A stretch of 64,000 nucleotides of DNA from Calvatia gigantea (lineage: Eukaryota > Basidiomycota > Agaricomycetes > Agaricales > Lycoperdaceae), in the NCBI GenBank assembly GCA_025093985.1, contig JACAAK010000003.1, positions 744,001 to 808,000 on the forward strand, in the 5' to 3' direction. A model generated the notes under the pieces. It was given only the letters and a program-made list of their open reading frames with translations, searched no databases and was not told where the DNA came from. This document shows positions 21,274-32,945 of this stretch, piece after piece; the stretch's first letter is position 1; the number at the start of each line of letters is the position of its first letter. A program made the position numbers and the translations under genes.

Positions 21274-22780
21274 ATGCTGATTATCCTTCTCTTATTGGCA
21301 GCTTCCACACCATCGTCCAGTATTCCTGCACCCCTGCCCGCACATGAAACAGCAGACAGATCGGGAGACCCTCTTCAGCGTGAAGAGATAAATTTTCGCA
21401 CTCGTAACACGCAAGACATTCTATGGAGCTGTCTGGCTACCATTGCCGCTTGCACCTGGGTCGCCGTTCCACCCTAATATACCAGGTCCGAAAGAGTCGG
21501 AATGGTTGCGGCTTCGGCGGCTGCTGCACCACAATGTTGTATGCCATTATCGCGCCGGAGATGATGATATTATGGGCAATGAGGCAGAGATACGCGGCGG
21601 CAAAGATTAAGAAGGAATATAATGACAAGTACTATGGAAACGGTAAGGATCTTAAACTTCGCAGAGAGGGTTACGGCTCACTGTTCGAAGTGAGACGCCT
21701 TCAGGAATCGACCCCCAGCGAGCTTGTCCGGACGATAAAGACGTGGTTCCGTGGCCCAGAGGAAGAAGAAGACCAGCTCTGGACACTCAGCCATGGGTTC
21801 TTTATACAAATGGGGGGGCTCTTGTTCGCTGAAGACGGCAAACCAAGTTTCGTCATTACATTCCAGAAGCTCCAAGAGTTGATTGACAAGAACATCATCG
21901 ATCTCCCTTCCGTTACCACAGAGGATATTCTTGATAAGAGCAAAGGAGACCTCCTTACAAAGCTCCTTGTTATTTTCCAAACAACATGGTTCGTTGTGCA
22001 GTGTATTGGTCGATGGGCAACCCGTTTACCAGTTACGGGGCTTCGAGGTCGTCACTCTTGCTTTCGCGGCCCTCAACATCATCACATACGCTTTATGGTG
22101 GCACAAGCCTCAGAACGTGCAAGCGGCCATACTCATCACAAAGAGGAGCGATGCTCCCCCGCTGGATAGTAGCCCACTAGAAACACGTAGGAGTTGGCTA
22201 GAGCGGAAGGTTGAAGAAGGTGGTGAAGGGATTGAAGGATGGCTGCCCTGGATGATCCTCGTCACCTTGCTCCTTCCTATTAAACTCCTTCGCGGGTTGT
22301 TCGTCCCATTGGGAAAGATGGCAACGGAGGATCGTGTGCCAAATGGCTCAGCTCGGGTTCCCATGTTCTTTGCGGACCATGATGTTACTGAGGAACCTAA
22401 GGTCATCCTTTCCGTCACTGGGCACAAGTGTCATCTTTGGTGGCATCCACCTTCTCGCCTGGCCCGACTTATTCCCTACCAAGACAGAACAGATGCTCTG
22501 GCGTATTTCTGCTATCGCCATTACGTTCGAGCCTTTGCCGGTCGCGATAGGCGCTGTCATCTACAACCTAACCGGACGACACCGAATAGGTACAGCGCTC
22601 AGGATGGTAATGGAGGCAGTTGCGATGTCTCTTGGAAGCGTTGCTTTCATCGGTGTTCCACTTTACATCCTCGCTCGGTTGACGTTACTCATACTCGCAT
22701 TCACAACTCTTCGCAATCTTGATGTCGGTCACGGAGCGCTCAGGGATATCACGTGGTCTTCATTTCTTCCTCATATCTGA
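21274..22780 (+). pseudogene. Agaricomycete multi-pass membrane protein, second copy, frameshifted
   Basis: Paralogue of 13968-15516 without the inversion. Landmarks: MLIILLLLAAS (signal-like), DILWSCLATIAACTWVAV, YAIIAPEMMILWAMRQRYAAAKI, WTLSHGFFIQMGG, DKSKGDLLTKLLVIFQTTWFVVQCIGRWATRLPVT, FEVVTLAFAALNI, LLPIKLLRGLFVPLGKM, VPMFFADH, IFGGIHLLAWPD and ITWSSFLPHI at the end. The frame changes at about 21470 (one extra C before the expected HPNIPGP), about 21530, about 22036 (between RLPVTG and EVVTL) and about 22425 (before GTSVIFGG). Either the gene is dead or this stretch has several single-base errors. Function unknown; six or more hydrophobic segments. Confidence 0.7.
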
Positions 22781-22884
22781 GATCTGCTGAAGAGGCCTTT
22801 TGACTTCCTCCTGCTGCAACTTTTGTCCCGGACAGCGGACAATTTTTTCATATGAAAATAGTACATTTCCTGTTTGTATATTAT

Positions 22885-24894
22885 TTATAGCTCCTTTTGG
22901 GCTAGCCATCGTTGTACCATCGCCAAGGCTTCCTTAGGTTTATCATATGGAACCTATTATGTCTCTAGATCAGTTCAAAAGCCACTCTTGAAGCGAGCAC
23001 ATACCATATGACCAGCACCATCAATCGTAGCAAACGTGAGCCCTTTCGCGCCCCTGGTTAATCCAGCCCTCTTCCCGTCAAGGAGCCACTCCCGCTTTTC
23101 GGCCGCCACAAAATCAGCTTTCCCACTCCAATCCATGGCCAAAGTCCATCGCTCGTTACCAACATGGTTACAAATCCAATCATATGCCCCAACGTATATG
23201 AGAACACGGACACCGCGCTCGAGGAGGGCAGCAACATAGTCGGTGGTTGGGTGCAGGATATCACCTGTATAACCAAAAGCTGCGTACACATCGTAATTGC
23301 AAGGCGTAAAGTTTGCTCTAATGGAAGAATCAACACCTAGCAGATTGTGATTAGTTGAGTTGCTGAGGAAATTTTGGATATGACTACGGTGTTTCTCAGT
23401 AATTATCCGGGAATATAGCATGATAATGGCGACTACGAACGTGATTTGGGGATAACATAACGTCTCCGCTACGCTACCCTCACAGGGCTTGCTGACATCA
23501 TATGGATTTTTATCTATGAATGGTGAGTGATGATGTGAGCATCCCAACCACAACAGTCGATAGACCCACTGGTGAGATCATAAGGAGTCGTGTATGTCGC
23601 AGAGCAATAATCATAGGCGGCCATACAATCAATCTGGTCAAAGTGATCAACGCATGCTCTCTTCATCCACCCCTCGCATCGTTCCATCTTTTAGTAGTAA
23701 CCGGATCAGCACTGGAATATTTGGCGCTATAGAACACATACGGTGTGTTTCATCGCGACGCAAGTAGAAATGTCGACGAAAGGCTCAACAGAAGCGGGTG
23801 TGCACTGAACATCGTAGTAAGATAAAACCATTTTGAAACTGTCAGTCATTCCGTTCCCTACAAGTGAACGTCAACATATCTTTAATGCAAGTCGTCCTAC
23901 GGGGCTAACCTATCATTGCGGATGTCAAGTTGATTGGTGTCAAACCAGCCTCGGCCAACAGAGCATTCTGGTCGTACACTGCAGAGGCAAACAAGGGGAT
24001 GTAGCGTCCCTGTACAAAGGATGTTGGGTTGAGGTTAGACGCGGGAGCTCATTAGGGAGAACAACACGTACACCATAAGATTCACCAGCCATGTGGAAAG
24101 CGCGGCCTTTAAATTGACTGAAATTCTCAAAGAAAATCGCCACAAATGCTGCGATATCAGCCGCAGCATCCTCTGAAGTAGACTGCAAAATTTTGGTTTA
24201 ACAAGTAAACCAACAGAACGCATGATATAGAGGGACGTACCACAGTCTCGCCAAAGTCGGCGTAGGAGAAGCCAACACCAACGGGTTGGTCGATGAAGAA
24301 TATATTTGCATTCGTATTCCATGACTCAGGGTGAAATTTGGGGCCCCCCGCGTCTGTAATCCTGCAGGGACCTTTGCCAATCCTCATTAGCAATGTGTGT
24401 GGTACTGTGGAGGTTAACCATTACCTAACTCGAGGAAGAGCCCAAGGGAAGACGAGCATCCAGGACCACCATTGGTCCAGAAGATGACATCATCTTTGTC
24501 GGGATCGTTCCTACTCTCGAAGAAATAGAAAAAGAGGTGCCGGGCTTGGATGTCAATGTATCCCGTATATCCCCTAATATAAAACCGTTGCTGAGTGGTA
24601 TAGAGAGGTGGGTGTAATAAGTGAACACACCTGACAGTGGAATCGCAAAACGTGTTTTTCTTTAAACGAACGTTGTAATTTGGGAAGAGGGGATGGGAGA
24701 GGGTAGTCCAGGGAGTGCCTGGTACATCTGATAGCGACGCGAACGGGGGTGAGAACAACCCCAGCATCGTATCGTTGGTTCGCAAAGCTGAGCGGAATCT
24801 CATTTGAGGTTGGACGGGAGAACGAGAATTGCTGAGCAATTATGAGTTGTACACCACAGATTGCGACGACCGCGAGGGTTAACAACTTGAACAT
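22885..24894 (-). CDS. Serine carboxypeptidase (peptidase family S10)
   Basis: Secreted or vacuolar serine carboxypeptidase. The N-terminus [21 protein letters not shown] is a signal peptide. Conserved blocks: [31 protein letters not shown] (substrate-binding motif), [26 protein letters not shown] joined to GRYIP (nucleophile Ser), [10 protein letters not shown] (catalytic Asp context) and DGAGHM joined to VPYDKP (catalytic His). The gene has about nine short introns, several of which fall inside these motifs. The last exon is only 22957-22885. At 24759-24762 (GGGG on the coding strand) the frame breaks. Removing one G would give continuous coding to [16 protein letters not shown] box lies upstream on the minus strand. 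The ATG at 24894 is preferred over 24927 because the signal peptide begins there. Confidence 0.85.
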
Positions 24895-24943
24895 CGTGAA
24901 CCGTGGAGTTGGGTGGTGGGAGTTCACACTCGATTAGATATAT

Positions 24944-24953
24944 CATATATATA
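24944..24953 (-). promoter_or_regulatory. TATA box of the S10 carboxypeptidase
   Basis: A TTATATATATG stretch on the minus strand about 50-60 bp upstream of the start at 24894, at the expected position for a core promoter. Confidence 0.45.
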
Positions 24954-26105
24954 ACGAACTTATCATGAACAGGGAGCGGAACAGTATCCGTGGTTCACAC
25001 GATCCCGTCTTCCATGTGCACAGCTGCAGGGACGAAGGGTACACATCTGATCGTAAGTAATAGCGTTCTCAACTCGTATGCCATTCCTGAGGGCCTGTCA
25101 CCCGAGCAATCCGAAAGATCAGCCCAACAGGGTGGTCGTGAGAAATTACCTTTTAGAGCAGGGTTTGTCACATCAGCGTCACATGGGTATTCCCAGTGAG
25201 AAACCCGTGGAATCTAGCCGGGCTCAAACGAGGCGGACTCTGGAAAACGAGGTTAGACGAGCCGAGTGGAAGTCGACGCGAACGACACGCCTGAATAAAT
25301 GAACTTCATGGAGCTCAGTGGATTTCGCACGAGCCATAAAACTTTGTAAGCGACTGCTGTTGTGCATCACGCCGTTTGTGGTAGCCAAAGTAATCCTATG
25401 GATGCACCAACACAAGTCCCATCCACTACTCGAAGTCTTCCATCTGATTCTGGCTCGTATATATACCCCGCTGATTCCAAGCGTGGGACGGAGGATATCT
25501 CCTACTCAAACTCTCACATCCTCGTCTGCCATTGCTATTTACAATCCATCCAAGTCCATCAACACCGTTTGGTAAATGGTCAAAATTGGTGCCCATCCAA
25601 ACTTGCGAAAGGCGAGAAATCCCTAAACCACACTACGGTGTACTTCAAGCACGAAAAGTGAGAGAGGCAGCAGCAGCAGAATAACACTCTTACAGCTCAT
25701 TCTAAGCCTATACGTGAACCCTGCGAGGGGCCAGCCTCAACGTACTTAGCAGTTTCCACTGGGTAAGTTATACCGTCCCCTGTTAGAGGCTATCTCTGAC
25801 GTTCCTTGCACGCTTGGGTCCCTGTATGCGGTGAAACTCCTTGCCACGGAACCCTACAACAAATCCTACTACTCACCCCACTGCGAGGGCCATTAGCTTG
25901 GGTGTGTTATATTTTTTCCCCCTTTCAATCATCGACTATTGTCAATCCAATACCAGCCATTCTGGCCCTTGGTTAACGACACTCGGGCCTTACTTTCGCA
26001 TCAATTCTTCCTAGTAAGTTTAAGGCCTCTCGTTTCTTCTTATAATTGATGAATCTCGTGCAGCATATAGTCATGCGTGGGACGTCGCTGTTGGGTAAAC
26101 CAAAT
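24954..26105. other. Intergenic, no gene recognised
   Basis: Frames up to about 99 codons (e.g. 25362-25661) are open but overlap in different phases and show no domain. A TATA-like TATATATACC lies near 25458. No gene could be supported. Confidence 0.35.
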
Positions 26106-26591
26106 TCATGCCGAACTTCTTGATTTATGAAGCCGAAAAGGATAGGTTTCCCAAATAGAACCAGGAATCCAGTAAACCCATTGACCTGGGCAGTCGTTCA
26201 TGGCTTCCAATGGCATGATTCTTGAAGTCCCATCTCGTGGCGCAGCAGCGTGGTGCGTTATGTGCGTGGGCCCACGCAACGAAACCCCGGTGTTAATTTC
26301 ACGGTCAGAAATATCCTGGGTGACAAAAACGGTGGTCGAAAGTTGCCTGTATTTCCGCTGTTTGCATGCTTCTCGGTGAGTTTCCAAGGCATTTGTGTCT
26401 GCTGTTGGTAGAAGCTTGATTACGGCAGTTGCGCAGACATCACAGCGGGCGAGGTGTCGGTTCCCGACCGGGTCATATTTCGTTTGTACTGCCACTCCGT
26501 CTTCGAGGAGGAGGTCAGCGTCTCGTTTGACATGTGGTCGCAATTTTGTGGGCATTAAAGTCGTCGGGTGGAAATTTTTGCATTTTAACAC
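26106..26591 (-). CDS. Conserved small protein with CxxC...H...C zinc ligands
   Basis: 161 codons without interruption. The middle reads ARCDVCATAVIKLLPTADTNALETHREACK, a Cys-X2-Cys-X17-His-X4-Cys arrangement that could bind one zinc ion. The C-terminus has CPGQWVYWIPGSIWETYPFRLH. I recall the pattern 'CPG...W..G..ETYPF.IH' from many uncharacterised agaricomycete proteins, but cannot name a family. The start could also be the Met at 26555 (MPTKLRPHVKRD), just before the basic N-terminus. The gene stands alone in a long non-coding region. It may be a shortened copy, since related proteins as I remember them are longer. Function unknown. Confidence 0.5.
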   Translation of the reverse strand: MLKCKNFHPTTLMPTKLRPHVKRDADLLLEDGVAVQTKYDPVGNRHLARCDVCATAVIKLLPTADTNALETHREACKQRKYRQLSTTVFVTQDISDREINTGVSLRGPTHITHHAAAPRDGTSRIMPLEAMNDCPGQWVYWIPGSIWETYPFRLHKSRSSA

Positions 26592-27785
26592 ATATCTTCG
26601 TATATCTCGCTATCGAAAACATGAGGTTTTCAGGGGAAACATCTGGAAACATGTGCTACTGATATGATAACAGTGATAGGCGAAGCGATAAAGTGTCCCT
26701 TAAAGCTCAGCAGTGTGACTGGAGCGTAATTTCTCTAAAACGTAGTTTTTCACGACCACCCCGGGTGGGTTGATCTTTCGGATTGCTCAGGTGACAAGCC
26801 CTCGTGCCATCCCCAGTGCGAGTACGTAGTCGACAAACCGAGAAGACAACTACAACCCGTATTTATCTGTCAGACGCACATTCCAGACGATAACTCTAGA
26901 CGAGACATCCGCAGACACCTCCTTTAAAGTGACCAAGACGCTAAAGAAATCATTAACAACTGGTCTGACACGGCGAACGGATAGCTCACTCCATTGCAAT
27001 CACTGCGAGGGATGCAGTTTCCTCGAGTACTGCCGGGGCCTTCTCCAGTCTATAAATGAAAATATTGAGCGCTTAAATAAAGGAAATCTAGTAAGAGGTT
27101 TACGGCGGTAGTGCAGCAAACCATGTTACTACCGCATGGAGGGTTGTCGGTGCATGATTGAGCGATGGTGCTCATAACATTGAACGAAAGGAATAGAAAA
27201 AAGCAGCAATTTGGCGTTCCTATCGAATTGTTGGGATAAGTGACAACGGAGGGGGAGGGGTGAATTTACAAGAGCTCACATGTTTGGGGGGGGGGGTGAA
27301 GGTGTGTATGGAGACGAGGGAGAGACTCAGCATCTTTTATACGCCACGGCGGGTGGTTCTTGAAGTCGAGAACTGGAGTATGGCGAGTGGGTTCCACGAA
27401 CCAAGACGGATGAAGGCAAGATTTCTACGTTAGCCATTGGAGTTTGGAACATACCATAGCCTAAGGCCCAATATTTTTGGCGAGCAAGGCGTGAGCTTGC
27501 CGCTCGCTTAGCGTGCAGAGGTGGTGCATGAATGACAAGCTTATCTAGTTAGGACTAGCTTCTTCTAGATCTGTACCATACAGGACAATCGTCATACCAT
27601 AGGCTTCCAAAAACATACACAGGTACTTAACAGGATGGTGAGTCGATACATCAGAATGGGATTAGAGTGCGCAGGGGTTGTTGAGTCATGGCACCGCCAT
27701 AGCTTACATAATCCTATGTTCGCTGACACACTTTCGGCCTTCCCTTCGACTTTCAGCCATTACACCCTGATCCTCGACCGCAACC
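26592..27785. other. Intergenic, no gene recognised
   Basis: No frame longer than about 60 codons. A homopolymer run of ten or more G occurs near 27287-27297 and a GGAGGGGGAGGGG stretch just before it, a G-rich strand asymmetry upstream of the Rtf2 gene. Confidence 0.4.
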
Positions 27786-28731
27786 ATGGGTAATGATGGA
27801 GGAAGCATCCCGGATCGTCGTGACCTGGTCAAGACCAAGGCAAAGGTACGAAGCTATAGTGAGACAACAGCACATTCTGACTTTATTTTTTGTAGGCGGA
27901 ACAAGCTGACAAGGCCAATCAAACAAGAGCCCGGTGGTTTTTCTGCGCACTGTCGAAGGTATGTACCCGAATGACGAGAGTGTACCTGATACTGAGTGGT
28001 GGTGATTTAGCGAAAACTTCAGGAGCCGGTCGTTTCTTGCGAGCTTGGCAAGTTATACAATAAAGACTCAATAATTGAGTTTCTACTGGATAAGTCGGCG
28101 TATGGTGACGGGGAGATAATATGCGGGCATATACGGTCTTTAAAGGTATGCTTGGCACCTAATATCATAAAAATACTTTGTTCATGCCTGTTCACAGGAC
28201 GTCAAACAGTTGGCTCTGACGCCGAACACCACACCCAAGGCGGAATCGAGGCAGTTAACAGACGATTCCATGGATCGCGCCCAATTCATTTGTCCTTTCG
28301 CAATGAAGGAGATGAATGGGTCACAGCCCTTCGTCTACATCCGGAGTTGCGGTTGCGTATTTTCTCTTGCTGGTTTCAAAACGATGGCCGTGACCGCTTC
28401 CGGCTCCCCAAAGAACACCGAGGTGGAGGAGGAGGCTCTAGACCTATGTCCGCAGTGTCAGAAGAAGTACTCTAAGACTGTGGATGTCATTACTCTTAAC
28501 CCTTCGCCCGAGGAGGGAGAACGATTACGTGAAAATATGCAGCGTCGGCGGTTGCTTGAACCTCCGAAGAAATCCAAAAAGCGCAAGAACGGGCCGGAGG
28601 GAGATGAGCCACCCAAGAAGAAACGGGAGACGGCAGATCGGCCGGTCATCAACTCTAGTGTTGCTTCTAGCAAGGCGTTCGCGAGCGAGCTAGCAGTTGG
28701 AGGAGGCGAGGAGGAAAGCGACAATGAGTGA
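27786..28731 (+). CDS. RTF2: Replication termination factor 2 (Rtf2, RING-like)
   Basis: Nuclear protein that acts at stalled replication forks. Four exons. MGNDGGSIPDRRDLVK at the N-terminus is the characteristic Rtf2 start. After the first intron (about 27846-27896) comes EQADKANQTRARWFFCALS. After the second comes LQEPVVSCELGKLYNKDSIIEFLLDK, and after the third DVKQLALT. The degenerate RING continues with FICPFAMKEMNG, FVYIRSCGCVFS and LCPQCQKKY. The tail is Lys/Arg-rich (KKSKKRKN, PPKKKRE) and probably holds a nuclear localisation signal. Roughly 260 residues, in the normal range. Start codon sits in CAACCATGG, a good fungal context. Confidence 0.88.
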
Positions 28732-29479
28732 CACAATAAAAAGTTTGTATGGAGAGGGAAAGCCAAAGAAGAAGGAAACATTCATGACTATGGGCACTTT
28801 TACGAGAGTAAGCTTTTCATCATTTTTGAAGCTCCGTGGCATTGACTCCAGGCTACTTAGTACGCTTGATTCACCCTTGTACCCTTTGCATCCTTTTGTA
28901 ACGCATTGACCGAGGGTCACCTGAGTGAGTTTTCAATGTGGCCGGAGTGAAATCATTCGCGTCATGATGAAATTCCAACCCCCCACCACCGCCAAGCCGC
29001 CTCGACTCGAGAGTGTAACGAATATTTCGCCGCCTTCTTCAACCAAACAAACTAATCATTCTTGGGTGCTGTGAGAGTAAGGTTTAGACTGCTACAAGAT
29101 GAAATGGCTAAATGTAATTAGGTATTGCTCGGGACCTAAAGTACCCATGACTAGACAGGATGACCCCCGCACAGCATCAACCGTCCCTGTTAATTCATTC
29201 TACTTGAGAAAATATCGTAACGTCCGGCTGCTTTCATCATGCCAGGTTTAGATCATTGCTGGTCCCGTCAACTAAATCGCTCAGGTGTTCCTCCCGGCGG
29301 TTATTAACTGATTGTCTCACATGAGCCTGTTGTCTCACCACAACGTCTTGCGAAGTTCCGCAAATTGTCTCCGGCATTTCGGTTCGATGTTTGGACGTTA
29401 CAGCCGGGGATGCCGATGGCGCACATATAAACAACGTTGACCCCCCTCCTCCCCTCCCTCGGTTCCCCAAACGTTTTCC
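28732..29479. other. Intergenic, no gene recognised
   Basis: Short frames only. A CCCCCTCCTCCCCTCCCTC pyrimidine tract (about 29440-29460) directly precedes the hydrolase start, as is common in fungal core promoters. CACATATAAACAAC near 29423 may be its TATA element. Confidence 0.45.
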
Positions 29480-30474
29480 ATGTCTCCTCAATCCTTCACG
29501 AAAATCGAGTCCTGTTTCGTTTCATCCGCTGACGGAACGCAAATTTATGCCGACGCCCTTGGGAACCGTTCACCTGATTCCCCAGTTATCGTGATGATCC
29601 ACGGGTTTGGCATGGTCAAGGCTGCGTTTGATTCAATGTTCGACGATCCTCAGTGGACTTCGAATGCGTTCCTGGTTAGTTTCCGCTGATGGTCGAGTGT
29701 TATTCACACTAAGAACATAACAACTCTTAGGTGCGATACGATGTTCGTGGGCATGGAAAGAGCGGGAAACCCACCAATGATGAAGCCTGGGAGTCTCAGC
29801 GCATGTCCGAAGACTTCGAGGCTGTATGCAAAGAATTTGGAGTTACGAAAGCTTTTGTAATGGGGTGGAGTCTTGGTGGTACGTTGCGTTCCGCGTGCGC
29901 AAAACATGCCAAAGTTCTGAAATTTAGCCCCTTCCCAGCCGCACACTTTGTTGATATCGTGAATTACAACACTTCTGTCACTATTAGCGGCTTCATCTGC
30001 ACTTCGGGGTTGATATACATCGATCCGGCCGTCCTTATGCGCATCGCCGCTCCCCAGTCGCTCGGCCTTCTCGCTGGCCTTACTCAGACGACCGATGTTG
30101 ATGCTTTCCAGCAAGCCGCGCTAACATTTATATCCTGGCTCTCCGACTACCTTTCCCCAGAGTTGTCCCGCGCCTTGCTTGAAGGTGTTATTGTCGTGCC
30201 AAAGAGCATCACAGGAAGATTGGCAACTCGGGCACAGGATCCGAAAAAGATGTTGCAGAAGGCACAAAAGGGGGAATTGGAATTATTGGTTCTTGCTTGC
30301 GGGAAAGATGTACTCCTGGATACTGAGGGGTATAAGGCGGTCTTTGAGGAATCTTGGAAAAAATATACCTTACGACATATTGAGGAGGCCGATCATATGC
30401 CCTGGATTTCACGAGCGGAGGAGTTCAGAGAGATCGTGATGGGATGGATGAAAGAACGCCATTGTTACCCGTAA
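29480..30474 (+). CDS. Alpha/beta hydrolase
   Basis: Domain order fits the AB-hydrolase fold: SPVIVMIHGFGM (oxyanion-hole HG), RYDVRGHGKS, MGWSLGG (nucleophile elbow G-X-S-X-G), a long helical cap, ELLVLACGKDVLLD (probable Asp region) and EEADHMPW (catalytic His). The first intron (about 29671-29731) joins AFLV to RYDVRG. Immediately after the nucleophile elbow is a 48-nt segment with GTACGT...TTTAG ends whose length is a multiple of three, so it can be read either as coding (TLRSACAKHAKVLKFS) or as an intron. About 310 residues. The substrate is not deducible; plausible roles are esterase or epoxide-hydrolase-like. Confidence 0.82.
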
Positions 30475-30541
30475 TATATTCGACGTAGTTTTTCGTCGTT
30501 AGGATGTGTTACTATATTGAGTCATATAACGGAGATCACAT

Positions 30542-32874
30542 TCAGGTCTGACAGAGGAACGTTGCTGAAACACCCAAGATACCGCTCACGGTCCCAAGCC
30601 AAAGTCGACGGAAAAAACGAAAGAATTTCCGGGGACTGGTATCTACAATGTAAGCCTGAGGTGTGTTGATGTCGTATGTTTGCACTTACGTCCATCTACC
30701 CAACTAGCAGTCTCGTTCAACCTGCCCGGAACGCTCCCCTTGGCCATGCTCTCCTCAAAGATCTCCTCGTGCTTGATTCTTTGTTTTTCGATCTCTACAG
30801 CAATCTGCTCTTCGACATTTCTGATGACGGAGGGATCAAAACCTAACAGCGCCCGATTCAACCGTACTGTCCAGTTTAGCCAAAGTGCCGTTGAAGTCAT
30901 CTGAAGGCACGATACGGCAGCTAGTAGCCAAGGGTTGTTCAGGGTCGTTACCCTTTGGATCTGGATTTGCGGGGGTATTTCAAAGTCATTTGGTCTCGAA
31001 AATTTCGGATGAACGATGAACAATCCAAGGGCCTGTAAATTTAAAATCTGTTAGTAGCATGGACATGAGACAAGGAACGGAGTACAGACAGTGACAACCC
31101 CGATACGATCACCTTCGTACGCCAGATAAACTGATCGTGTGGGCGCATTTAGATGAATGTCGATTGTGATGTCATGGATGTCTTTGACGCGGCCATCGAC
31201 AACCCTTTCAAAATATGGAATGATGAGTAGCCGTGAGTTCGTCACAAGAACAGCAAGGTGTTGTCCACAAGGTGAGAAATGGGCTGAGGATGTTGTGTGA
31301 TTATTACGAAGGATATATGATAACGCATTACTTACCTGCTAAACCACGTCCACCCTGGCTCTCGTGGGGGACTCTGGAAGTCTTTGAAAGTGCCACTTCA
31401 TGGCTCACGATCGCCCTATCTGAATACCTCCATCCTGCCGGCCTTGGGGTCATTCTCTCCCCTCTCTCGCCAATTTTTGAATTCATCTGGTAAGTCCTCG
31501 GATTTGACATAAGCCGTTCTGAAGAACCACTTCCCTCGACGCCGAAGTTGGAAACGTGTAAGCGCTAGGGCGCAGGCCGCCGTCGTTGGGGGAGCATTCC
31601 CACCCTCAGAAACACCGGAATCCGCACCGCAAGCTCCGCGCCGGAAGACCTTCAGAGTCCTGGATCCACATACAAGGGCATACTTGTCCATGACTTCGAC
31701 ATAGCAAACTTGACCAAGTTCTCCATTCTCCTCCGTCTGAATTTGGGTTCCTGTCGATTGGGAGGACAACGATTCGGTGTCCATTGACTCATCTTCATCG
31801 CTCCAATCGGATTCGTCCTCATCCTCGTTCGCCGCCGGTTGTACGACCACCATCGCATTCTGGTCAGAATTTGTTAAAGTATTCCCATGCTGTCCTGTCG
31901 CCTCTCGGGGTGTATTCACGTTCCTGGATACCGGCATTTGTCTCCGAATATCACTCATATGTTCCACCAGTCTCCCCGTACGAACGTCCCATAGCAAGAG
32001 GGCTGTTTGTGCGGCAACAAGGAGTGTTGGATAAACAAACCGAAAGGCCCAGGTTGCCATGTTGCCTGGAGGATGGAGAACAGCATGCGGGACAAATCGT
32101 AGACGGCCTTCGGGTAGTTCCAAACGTTGAGCTTCACGCTGGATATTGTCCGGTCGTGATTCCGGTACAACCTCAAAAGTATCAGGACAGAAGATTTCGG
32201 GGTCGTTGCTAACCAAACGCCAAACTTCTTTCTGATGAGGAGATCGGTCGAAAATGATAAATCCTTCCCCATATTCGCAGTGCGCATGATCACGGACGTA
32301 ATCCTAGAAACCCCAGGGTCAGGAAATAACGTTTTCAAGATATCCAGATGCCACGCACTTGATCTAAACCCCAGATAGGTGCCCCTTCGTCAATGTCTGA
32401 TACTACCAAGCCACCAAGCTTGTGGGTGGTAATTAAAAATCTACGTTTTTCGTCGACCTTAATCCGATGTACATCGGGATACTCTGATAACCTCTCCTGG
32501 TAGTTCTTGATGCGCGAAGGTCCTTTTCCGAGCCAACTGGAACGGACCTCACATGCCCGGCGGCCTTGGTATGCTTGTTTAGATGGTCAAACACATGATT
32601 ACGAGTTCGACTTACACAGCTCCTTCCAATCGTGGGCCTCACCGAGAAATCGTCTTGAATGCCAACCGGGTGGGAAAACGTCTGAAAAAAGGACTTGATC
32701 ATGTGGAATCAAGTGCAAACTTGGGTGTGCCGCTGCTTGTCGGTATATGGTGGACTCATACTCATCAATAAAGAACTTGAAGGATTTGGAAGTACAGCAA
32801 CATGTTGTGATGTCGGAGACTGGAAGGTGCTTGAGGATTGACAGTAGCAGCTCAACTGGAAGACTGAGCAGCAT
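30542..32874 (-). CDS. F-box protein with acidic linker
   Basis: The N-terminus LSLPVELLLSILKHLPVSDITTC is a good F-box. The body, assembled from several exons, includes WEVRSSWLGKGPSRI, YPDVHRIKVDEKRRFLITTHKLGGLVVSD and a segment PTLLVAAQTALLLWDVRTGRLVEHM that looks like one WD-type blade. A Ser/Asp/Glu-rich linker (DEDESDWSDEDESMD) follows, then CYVEVMDKYALVCGSRTLKVFRRG, another blade-like segment. Further exons at about 31245-31050, 31023-30690 and 30658-30542 continue in frame to the stop at 30544-30542. The C-terminal exon choice (GGAC|GTAAGT donor) is inferred. Probably an SCF substrate receptor with a degenerate beta-propeller. It is convergent with the hydrolase, with ends under 100 bp apart. 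Confidence 0.68.
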
Positions 32875-32945
32875 GGTGGTGGAAGCTAAGTCGGTTCAAA
32901 TGGACATACGCAAACAGTAAATCATTATTACATCATACGTGCTAC

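Noticed and set aside
25318..25661. Small gene downstream of the TATATATACC box near 25458
   Set aside because: The frames begin before the box, overlap in several phases and show no domain.
27287..27297. Poly-G run as a telomere-like or G-quadruplex regulatory element
   Set aside because: A single homopolymer without repeated G-tract spacing; probably a simple repeat and prone to assembly error.
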